A stretch of DNA of 7,737 bases, taken from NCBI GenBank assembly GCA_022707665.1, contig JAKJAE010000108.1:294-8030 (forward strand), written 5' to 3'. Below, in pieces: positions 1 through 6,207 of this stretch. Within the stretch, counting starts at the first letter, position 1, and each line of letters begins with the position of its first letter. Made by a program: the position numbers and the translations under genes. This stretch comes from Chloroflexota bacterium (lineage in GTDB: Bacteria; Chloroflexota; Anaerolineae; B4-G1; SLSP01). The notes beneath the pieces were generated by a model. That model did not search any database, was not told the DNA's origin, and saw only the letters and a program-made list of their open reading frames with translations.

Positions 1-357
1 CTCGTAGTATTCGGGATGCTCGGCCGCGACCCAGTCTAGCCACTCGCCGGCGCGGATGTCCTCGGTCGTCTCCGCCCGGTCGAACCCGTACTTCAGGACG
101 TCGTTGTGCGCGCTGCGGAAGTGATTCTCCAGGTGGAACTTCCCGACGCCGAAGGTTTGCACGCCCGCGGCCTGGAGCGCCTGCGGGTAGGTCGGTAGGT
201 CGAGGCCCAGTTCCCAGCCGCTGAAGAAGACGCCGTGGTGCTGCGCGCTGCGGCCGGCCATCGTGGATGCGCGGCTCGGCATGCAGACCGGCAGGTTCGC
301 ATAGCAGTGCTCGAACCGCACGCCCTCTGCGGCCAGCGCGTCAATGTGCGGGGTGTG
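1..357 (-). pseudogene. Sulfatase fragment, N-terminus missing, runs off the left edge
   Basis: Read on the minus strand in the frame of bases 1-3, this stretch gives a clear alkaline-phosphatase-superfamily sulfatase segment. It opens with TPHIDALAAEGVRFEHCYAN and is followed by CMPSRASTMAGR, the CxPSR...GR signature in which the cysteine (codon at 283-285) is converted to formylglycine, the catalytic nucleophile. Further on comes VGKFHLENH (codons around 130-147), matching the usual GKWHL motif with its substrate-binding Lys and His. Such enzymes hydrolyse sulfate esters, often of polysaccharides or glycosaminoglycans, and are commonly exported. The segment that normally precedes TPHIDAL, roughly 35 residues with the DDxR/DDQ metal ligands, is absent. 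Upstream in this frame the sequence belongs to the neighbouring propeller gene and soon meets a TAG. No start codon or ribosome site is present, so the fragment should not yield an active enzyme as it stands. The 3' part lies outside the window. The family call is firm; whether the truncation is real or an assembly error is open. Confidence 0.85.
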
Positions 358-1634
358 CGCCGCCGCGCATAGCCTGCCAACGCGGCCACCCCGCTACCGA
401 GTAACATCCAGGTGGCGGGCTCGAGAATCTCGACCGGTACCGGAGGGACTGGTGGCGTCGGATCCTCCAGGCACTGCCAGGTCTGGCCGTAGTCGTAGGA
501 CTTGTAGAGCCGCGTGTGACCATCCGGGGCATAGTACCGACCAACCAACAGGACCCCGCAGCCGCCATCAGGAGCGCAATACTCTCCAGCGCCTTGCACG
601 GCCAGCTTTTCGGGCGTCGGCAAGGGCTCCCAGGTGACGCCTCCGTCACGCGAGATGTAGGAGCCGGCTGGCCGGCAAGTGTCTTGGGCGAGACAACTGG
701 CAGCGCCTGACTGCCAAACCCAAATCCACAGCGTCTGGTCGAAAGTGTAACGCGGAGATACCACTTGCTCCCAAATGTAGAATGGAAGGTTGGCGCGCCA
801 GGTGATATCCTGCCAGGTGTCACCCGCGTCGGTGGACTTGAACAGCACCCCGCCGAGGTTGAGGAACACCGTGCGATTGGTCGCAAACCCCGGTGCAAAC
901 TGGATCCAGGTGATCTGTTTGCCCGGATTGTAGTACGCCAGCCCCTGGTTGCGCGGCGCCCAGGTCAGGCCGTCATCGGTGGATTTCTTGATACCAAAAC
1001 TGGCCTTATAGTCGCCAGGGCTGATCAAAATGGTCTGGTCGTTGGCGAAATCAGGTGAGATGGCTGCGCGGTAGACCCAGCCGGCGTAAAGCTGCGTCCA
1101 GACGACGCCGGCATCGATGGTGCGAAAGAAACCATCCTCTGGGGTGCTCAGGCCGCCGCCACCACCACGCCAGGCATAGACGATGTCTGTCGTCAGTGGC
1201 TCTATCTCGAGATGGGCATGACCAGGGGGCAGATTGCGGATTTGAATGGTCCAAGTATCGCCCGCATCCGTCGAACGCCAAATGACCAACGCATCAGTGG
1301 CAGGATCAACCCCCAACACGCAAAGCGTGCGGTCAGTGAGATAGTTCAGCGACGTGTACACAAATGGCGCCCCGCGAGAAGACAACTGCAGCGGCAGTTC
1401 GGCCCAACTGAGGCCGGCGTCGAAGCTGCGCAGCAAACGGTTGCGCTCTGAAATATATCTTATGACGAAAAGGGTATGATCATCGCGAAACGCTGGCGAT
1501 ACTAACAAACGGCCAGATTGATCGAAGGGTTGACAGGGAGGCAGCTCCAGTTCAGCCTTGGCCGCAGGCCTGCTGCTGCCGGCCAACAGCAACAGGCAGC
1601 CGATCACGGCGGCCATCTTGGGTACGAAACGCAT
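93..1634 (-). CDS. Secreted Asp-box beta-propeller protein with PEP-CTERM-like tail; 3' end fused out of frame to sulfatase DNA
   Basis: The start at 1634 is preferred because a perfect AGGAGG lies six bases upstream; the ATG at 1649 would place that site inside the gene. Residues 1-27 form a Sec signal peptide (basic start, core IGCLLLLAG, AKA before E28). The body has seven Asp-boxes (S/T-x-D-x-G-x-x-W) near residues 70, 121, 172, 218, 267, 328 and 379, for example STDAGDTW and SRDGGVTW. They alternate with strands such as ISPDFANDQTIL and VSPRYTFDQTLW, as in sialidase- or photosystem-assembly-type propellers. No sialidase catalytic set was recognised, so I call it an exported binding or structural protein of unknown ligand. 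After a PPVPPVPVE linker, residues 405-426 read EPATWMLLGSGVAALAGY then ARRR: an EP motif, hydrophobic helix and Arg cluster, i.e. a PEP-CTERM-like signal for exosortase processing and surface anchoring. The genuine gene probably ends near 357. The last roughly 87 codons are the sulfatase sequence read in the wrong frame, rich in Arg, Ser, Thr and Ala. Confidence 0.8.
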   Translation of the reverse strand: MRFVPKMAAVIGCLLLLAGSSRPAAKAELELPPCQPFDQSGRLLVSPAFRDDHTLFVIRYISERNRLLRSFDAGLSWAELPLQLSSRGAPFVYTSLNYLTDRTLCVLGVDPATDALVIWRSTDAGDTWTIQIRNLPPGHAHLEIEPLTTDIVYAWRGGGGGLSTPEDGFFRTIDAGVVWTQLYAGWVYRAAISPDFANDQTILISPGDYKASFGIKKSTDDGLTWAPRNQGLAYYNPGKQITWIQFAPGFATNRTVFLNLGGVLFKSTDAGDTWQDITWRANLPFYIWEQVVSPRYTFDQTLWIWVWQSGAASCLAQDTCRPAGSYISRDGGVTWEPLPTPEKLAVQGAGEYCAPDGGCGVLLVGRYYAPDGHTRLYKSYDYGQTWQCLEDPTPPVPPVPVEILEPATWMLLGSGVAALAGYARRRTPRTLTRWPQRACGSSTAMRTCRSACRAAHPRWPAAARSTTASSSAAGNWASTYRPTRRRSRPRACKPSASGSSTWRITSAARTTTS

Positions 1635-1857
1635 CGGGTACCTCCTCATGGTGCGTCATAGCCGGGCGCAGTGCAACCGAGACAGGTGGCCCTGCACCGC
1701 CCTCGGGAAGAGATTGCAGCTCGCCAACCAGCACGCGGCCGACCGATCCAGTCAGCTCGACAAACATATCCGCGTAGCGTTGGCCGAAAAGATCGGCCAG
1801 GCCGATGATGCGGCCGCGTTGGCCCGAGGCTAGGCGGATGGTGTCACCAAGTTGCAT
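1552..1857 (-). CDS. Small hypothetical protein with probable beta-barrel N-terminal domain, third gene of the helicase cassette
   Basis: The reading frame of 101 codons begins MQLGDTIRLASGQRGRIIGL, seven bases after the stop of the coiled-coil gene. An ATG 48 bases further upstream in the same frame lies inside the preceding gene, so the 1857 start is preferred although no strong ribosome site is visible; translational coupling is likely. Residues 1-52 alternate hydrophobic and polar residues with glycine turns (RGRIIGLADLF, YADMFVELTG, VGRVLVGELQSL), suggesting a small SH3/KOW-like barrel of five or so strands. I do not recognise a family. From about residue 53 the sequence becomes Pro/Gly-rich, then Arg/Gln-rich, and from residue 75 it overlaps the propeller gene in another frame for 83 bases. 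That tail may be a read-on artefact of a shorter ancestral protein. Its position suggests it works with the helicase and coiled-coil proteins; it could instead be a spurious frame. Confidence 0.5.
   Translation of the reverse strand: MQLGDTIRLASGQRGRIIGLADLFGQRYADMFVELTGSVGRVLVGELQSLPEGGAGPPVSVALRPAMTHHEEVPDAFRTQDGRRDRLPVAVGRQQQACGQG
1641..1646 (-). promoter_or_regulatory. Shine-Dalgarno AGGAGG for the propeller gene
   Basis: On the minus strand AGGAGG is followed by six bases (TACCCG) and then the ATG at 1634. This is an optimal ribosome site and decides the start: the in-frame ATG at 1649 sits immediately before it and is unlikely to be used. The site lies inside the 3' part of the preceding small reading frame, so translation of that frame may influence initiation here. 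Confidence 0.8.
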
Positions 1858-1864
1858 GTCGCGC

Positions 1865-3220
1865 TCAGTTAGCTTCTGCAGAGACGGCGGACGGCGTCGA
1901 GGCACCTATGATAGGAAGCCAGAACTCCGTTGTGTCGCGGTTGATAAGGTTCTGAACTTCCTCGAGTTGCGAGGGGTTCATGGTCACACGATCGTCCCCA
2001 TCGATGGGTCGCAGAACACCGGCCTCCAGCAGCCGGGATATCCCTTCGCGTAGTGCTTCAGCGTGGCTCTGTGGCAGACCCATGGTGAGCTGTTCTGCGT
2101 CTACCCAATCACCACCGACCATGCCGCCCGCGATCATGCGCATGAGCAAAGTCCGTAATCGGCGCGCCTGCTGGTTCCACTGGCTCCCGGATGTGACTTT
2201 GAGCGGACGATTCCACGACTCGATATCGGCTCTACGATACCATCCTCCCTGTAGCTCCTCATCGAGTTTGTCTTGCATGGCCACGACTTCCAGTGTTTGT
2301 TGCTCGCCGGCTGCGGCTTCAACCACAGGAGGTAAGTCGAGGCCATATTTCCATGCGGCAACAGAGATTTCGACGGCCTCGACTTGCAGGCCTGGCCATT
2401 GATCTTGCAGACCGGCCTCAAGTCCTGCACGTGTCGACTCTGCCAGCGTTGCTTTGCCGGTATACTCAGCCAACGCCGACATCGTCGCATATCCGGCCCA
2501 TGCACCGCTCTCCAGCTCGGCGAAGTACCATTCCTCAGATCGCGCCAGATCCTCTAGAGCCCTCATCACGGCCGAGGCTATGTCAGATTCAGAGGCGTCT
2601 TGGATTGTGTCCGCCGGGAAAGGCATAAGCCAATGGACCATGTCCTGTTCGGAATCCCCGACTACAACCACCGATAATCGAGCAACGAGGTCTTCCAGCA
2701 GACGGGCTTCGTGCGTCTCGCCTTCTATCAGAGGGGCGACGCGCGCCCTCAGTCTGTCGTGTTCCTGCAGCAAGCTGGACCGGTAGAGTGCTGGCAACGC
2801 GCTCAACACTCGATCTTTGTCGCGTTCGAACTCCCGATAATTTTGCAGTGCAGCTGCCAGGTCTGGGTCATCTCTCAAGAGGCTCTCGCGCTGGGCGCGT
2901 AGCTCGCTGACCTCCGCCAACCGATTGCGGAACGCGGCCAAGGAGTTCGCGAGCATCGCAAACACCCGCATGACTACTTCTGTTTCAGCGCGGGGACGCT
3001 GGCTCGACATGGCTTCGCGGCGAGATTGGAGTTCAGTAGATTCAGTGTTAAGGGCGTCCAGGCGCTGATGCAGGGCATCCAACTGTAGCAGGATTGTGGC
3101 CCGCTCCTGAGACCTGGCAGCAATCTCCTCATCCAAAACACCTAGATCGTTCTCGATGCCCTCTTGCAGGGTTGCGAGCTGATGGATCAAGCTATCGTGT
3201 GTCATCGTGAGTTGGTCCAT
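1865..3220 (-). CDS. Coiled-coil protein with C-terminal winged-helix-like domain, helicase partner of unknown function
   Basis: This 451-residue protein matches no family I can name. Residues about 8-72 form a strong coiled coil (LATLQEGIENDLGVLDEEIA, then LLQLDALHQRLDAL), with more long charged helices to about residue 165. Residues 175-260 and 265-335 look like mixed globular segments (LSVVVVGDSEQDMVHWLMPF; LQVEAVEISVAAWKYGLDLP). Residues about 350-422 resemble a winged helix: helices RRLRTLLMRMI and SHAEALREGISRLLEAGVL, then a short wing RPIDGDDRVTMN. There is no signal peptide or membrane segment, so it is cytosolic. The ATG at 3220 follows the helicase TAA by only two bases and has no clear ribosome site, implying translational coupling; the ATG at 3205 (MTHDSL) is an alternative start. 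The tight spacing argues for a stoichiometric partner of the helicase, perhaps a structural arm or a nucleic-acid adaptor. That role is inference. Confidence 0.85.
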   Translation of the reverse strand: MDQLTMTHDSLIHQLATLQEGIENDLGVLDEEIAARSQERATILLQLDALHQRLDALNTESTELQSRREAMSSQRPRAETEVVMRVFAMLANSLAAFRNRLAEVSELRAQRESLLRDDPDLAAALQNYREFERDKDRVLSALPALYRSSLLQEHDRLRARVAPLIEGETHEARLLEDLVARLSVVVVGDSEQDMVHWLMPFPADTIQDASESDIASAVMRALEDLARSEEWYFAELESGAWAGYATMSALAEYTGKATLAESTRAGLEAGLQDQWPGLQVEAVEISVAAWKYGLDLPPVVEAAAGEQQTLEVVAMQDKLDEELQGGWYRRADIESWNRPLKVTSGSQWNQQARRLRTLLMRMIAGGMVGGDWVDAEQLTMGLPQSHAEALREGISRLLEAGVLRPIDGDDRVTMNPSQLEEVQNLINRDTTEFWLPIIGASTPSAVSAEAN

Positions 3221-3222
3221 AA

Positions 3223-6150
3223 TTACAGCACTACATCAAAACGAACAGGTGCGACCCCGACTTGTTTCAGCAGATCCGCATCCCAATCACCTGGTTCAGC
3301 GCCAAGTGCAAAGCGCAGCAAACCCGGAATCCGATCCGGAGCAATCCGGATTCGCGCTTGTCTGCCGTTGCCTGTGCGCTCCACGATGCCGTATTCGATG
3401 AGCGCAGTCAGGATTTGCCGCGCCTTTCCGCTCGAACGAGTAGGCACTGCTCCCAGAGCTCTGCGCTCCGTAGTCCAGAGTCCGGCCCCTAGAGAGATCC
3501 CTAGCCGCGTAGTCGCTTCGTATGCCCGTGCCAGGGCTTCGACCTGGGCCACGGGGTCCTCTGAGTCTTCGGATGGCACGATGTCGAGACTGCTCAGATG
3601 GTGCCGCATGAGACCGTGAACAAGCTGTGGGGCCGCGAATATCGAGTCGGCTTTGGCACCGTCAAGCTCTGCGTGGGAACAGATACGACGAATCACTGCT
3701 CGAATATCGTCGGGTAATGGCGGCGCAGTCCGAGTCTCATCCTGATTCGCTATGCCCTGGAATCTCGTGCGCCTGGCCAAGAAGAGATCCAGGATCGTCT
3801 CGTCGATCTTGCCGTTCTCCAACAGATACAGCTTTCCGGCTGAAGCCAGAGCCTCGACACACCTGTCGGCGTCGAAATCCGGCCGGGTGCTTGCGAATTC
3901 CTGGATCGTGAGCTGCGAGTCGGCGGGCACATCGCTGAACGGTTGTTGAACCGCAAGCAAGTTCTGTTCTGGATTCAGCAATGGTGTGATAACGCCGGTC
4001 CAACACACATGGAGGGCATGGGCGGCCCGGGTCAGCGCGACATAAAGCAATCTCAGATCGAGCCAGTCAGCAGCGTAGGTGTCGGCGTCGGCATCTGCCA
4101 GGATCACCACATCGAACTCAAGTCCCTTAGTCAGGTAGGCAGGTACGATGACCACCCCACCATCATAGCGGCTATCGCGGCTGTCGATGAGGTCGACTCT
4201 TTGCGGATCCAGCAGCGATAGCTCAGCGGCCAATTGGCTGCACGAGCCGACCGATTTGCAGACCACCGCTATGGAGTGATGGCCTGTAGCGATCTCGCTG
4301 GCGATGAGCTCGCTGATCACAGCAAGCCACTGTCTGCGATCCGAGCAGGAATGCAACTTGACGGGTGCGCCTGGGCGAGCGATAGGTTGGGAAAGATCAG
4401 CCTCCTGCACACCCACTCGCTGCAGCAGGCTGTTTGCGTATTCGACGATCTCGGCTGTGGAGCGGTAGCTTTGACCTAATGTCGCGACCGTAGTTTTGTA
4501 ATCGCATGATGCCGCCTTTAGTTCATCCCACTTCTCGATGCCGTGGTGAGGATAGATTCTCTGCGCAAGATCCCCCAACATCGTGATCGATCCATTGCGG
4601 CTGCGTTGACACACTACTTTGAACTGCAAAGGGGTGATGTCTTGGGCTTCATCCAGCACGATGTGGGCGTAGCTTCTGGTGTTGGTCCCATCCAGGCGCA
4701 GCTTAAGGTAGGCCAACGCCCCCAGGTCGCTGAAGTGAAACGGTTCAAGGGCAGAGGGTGCATCCTGCGTGAGTAACTCCAACTCAGCCGGGGAAAACAA
4801 GCCATATCCCAGTGTACGCAGCAAGCTGGGCGTTCGCAGTAGCCTGCGATAGGCTATCGCTACGTTCTCCGCCCGCCAGTCGCTAAAGTACTCCTCAATT
4901 CGCCCCAGAACAAAGCGCTCAAGCTCCTCTTGCTTGACAAGACGATCGGTGTTGCGTGCCTCGGGTCGCCCAAGGATCTCTTGCGCGATTTCCCGCTTGA
5001 GGGTATCTTGAGCGGCGCCTTTCCGCTGATTCAGCGGCAAGCTGCGATGTCGATCGACAGCCTTTCGTATATCTTCGGCTGAACGGGTGATAATGATCGT
5101 AGGTCCACTCCCGCTTGACCGACCAGTGCGAGGCACGTAGGTCACAGTCAGACCCTCTCGTCCGTCTGTCGCCTCGCGATGCAAAGACTCTATGTAACGG
5201 TCGATCAACTCGGCCATCTTGAGAGAGCCCTTGAGTTGTGCCCGCCGGAAATGGGCTGCTCTCTCCAGTCTGGATTCACCAGCATTCAACAGATATTCCA
5301 GCGAGGTTTCCGGCGGATCAAATCGAACCGAAACACCGATCTGATCAAGCAGCCACTCGTCGAAGGTTGCTTGCTCAAGCTGTCTCTCGCCCAGGGATGG
5401 GAGCACACCCGAAACGTAGTTCATGAACAGATGACTCGGGCCCAAGATCAGGACGTCTTGCGACCGCAGCCGATTGTCACCACGATGCTGGTAGAGCAAG
5501 TAGGCCACGCGGTGTAGGGCGATTTCGGTCTTTCCGCTACCGGAGACGCCCTGGATGATCAGGATCTGGTCTTCGGGCGCACGTATCAACTCGTATTGCG
5601 CGGCCTGGATCGTAGCAACAATGCTCTGCAGTTGATCAGTGCGTCCTTGTGCCAAGAGTGCGACAAGCGACGGATCCGTAAAACGATTGATCAGTGGTCC
5701 AAGACGAAGCTGCTGGCTGGGATGTACGAATTCATCGTGGATCCCAGTGAGTGCATCGCGTTCTATTTGGAATGATCGTTTGAGTAGCAGTTCCCCGAAC
5801 TGCCGCTCCGTAACAACACCATAAAATAACGCTTGTGCCAGCTCACACTGCCAGGAGTACACCAGTGTTGAATCATCGGGGTTATCGATAGAGTAAGTAC
5901 CGATATAGCCGATCTCTTGCGGCCCACCTTCCGGTCCCTGCCATTCAATCCTACCAAAATATGGCTGGCGCTCGGCCTGCTTGTACTCCTCCAGACGTTG
6001 CAGCCGGAAGGAGCGCAATGCGCGCGCCGCGTGATCGTCAGCAGCTTGGAACTCGTGGGGGAAACCTTGGATGTACTTACGGATACTTTGATACGTGCGG
6101 TGGAGGTTGTCGCGCTCCTCCACATATTCAGGATGCTCCTCGACACGCAT
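3223..6150 (-). CDS. HelD/UvrD-like superfamily 1 helicase with long C-terminal extension
   Basis: This 975-residue protein carries a full SF1 helicase core: Walker A GVSGSGKTEIALHR (201-214), Walker B DEAQD (500-504), MLGDLAQ (524-530), QSYRS (560-564), YLTKGLEFDVV (672-682) and LYVALTRA (702-709). Before the core it has PYFGRIEW (63-70) and a YIGTYSID...LFYG segment (82-111), characteristic of HelD (DNA helicase IV-like). HelD binds RNA polymerase and uses ATP to release stalled or inactive complexes, so a cytosolic RNA polymerase or DNA remodelling ATPase is the best inference. Two features are unusual. The segment that in canonical HelD reads like DWRAPxxSLFY is here SWQCELAQALFY. About 260 residues follow the last helicase motif, including a winged-helix-like stretch near 905-940 (ARQILTALIEYGIVER, then RQARIRI), making the protein longer than usual HelD. 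The start at 6150 has GAGG seven bases upstream and an in-frame TGA four codons upstream. It heads a tight operon with the coiled-coil gene and lies 71 bases from the end of the IS66 element. Confidence 0.9.
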   Translation of the reverse strand: MRVEEHPEYVEERDNLHRTYQSIRKYIQGFPHEFQAADDHAARALRSFRLQRLEEYKQAERQPYFGRIEWQGPEGGPQEIGYIGTYSIDNPDDSTLVYSWQCELAQALFYGVVTERQFGELLLKRSFQIERDALTGIHDEFVHPSQQLRLGPLINRFTDPSLVALLAQGRTDQLQSIVATIQAAQYELIRAPEDQILIIQGVSGSGKTEIALHRVAYLLYQHRGDNRLRSQDVLILGPSHLFMNYVSGVLPSLGERQLEQATFDEWLLDQIGVSVRFDPPETSLEYLLNAGESRLERAAHFRRAQLKGSLKMAELIDRYIESLHREATDGREGLTVTYVPRTGRSSGSGPTIIITRSAEDIRKAVDRHRSLPLNQRKGAAQDTLKREIAQEILGRPEARNTDRLVKQEELERFVLGRIEEYFSDWRAENVAIAYRRLLRTPSLLRTLGYGLFSPAELELLTQDAPSALEPFHFSDLGALAYLKLRLDGTNTRSYAHIVLDEAQDITPLQFKVVCQRSRNGSITMLGDLAQRIYPHHGIEKWDELKAASCDYKTTVATLGQSYRSTAEIVEYANSLLQRVGVQEADLSQPIARPGAPVKLHSCSDRRQWLAVISELIASEIATGHHSIAVVCKSVGSCSQLAAELSLLDPQRVDLIDSRDSRYDGGVVIVPAYLTKGLEFDVVILADADADTYAADWLDLRLLYVALTRAAHALHVCWTGVITPLLNPEQNLLAVQQPFSDVPADSQLTIQEFASTRPDFDADRCVEALASAGKLYLLENGKIDETILDLFLARRTRFQGIANQDETRTAPPLPDDIRAVIRRICSHAELDGAKADSIFAAPQLVHGLMRHHLSSLDIVPSEDSEDPVAQVEALARAYEATTRLGISLGAGLWTTERRALGAVPTRSSGKARQILTALIEYGIVERTGNGRQARIRIAPDRIPGLLRFALGAEPGDWDADLLKQVGVAPVRFDVVL

Positions 6151-6154
6151 GGCA

Positions 6155-6161
6155 CCACCTC
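6155..6161 (-). promoter_or_regulatory. Ribosome binding site GAGGTGG of the helicase gene
   Basis: On the minus strand GAGG is followed by seven bases and the helicase ATG at 6150, a good spacing. An in-frame TGA overlaps this site (6160-6162), so no longer in-frame start exists upstream. The 57 bases between the transposase stop and the helicase start contain a TTGAAA but no matching -10 box that I would call, so the operon promoter is not identified. Confidence 0.6.
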
Positions 6162-6207
6162 AATGACGAGAACCGGTTGGGTTTCAACATAGCGAAGGTG
6201 ACCCAGC

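Noticed and set aside
93..356. The last 87 codons of the propeller frame as a genuine C-terminal domain
   Set aside because: The same DNA encodes an unmistakable sulfatase active-site region in another frame, and the tail has the Arg/Ser/Thr/Ala bias of an out-of-frame translation.
341..898. 185-codon minus-strand frame overlapping the propeller gene
   Set aside because: It is the propeller gene read in another frame. The Asp-boxes and signal peptide support the other frame.
1635..1649. Alternative propeller start at 1649 (MRRYPMRF)
   Set aside because: Its second and third codons are the AGGAGG ribosome site, which is ideally spaced for the ATG at 1634.
6151..6207. TTGAAA near 6185 as a -35 box for the helicase operon
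   Set aside because: No acceptable -10 hexamer occurs at suitable spacing before the ribosome site, so a promoter cannot be supported.
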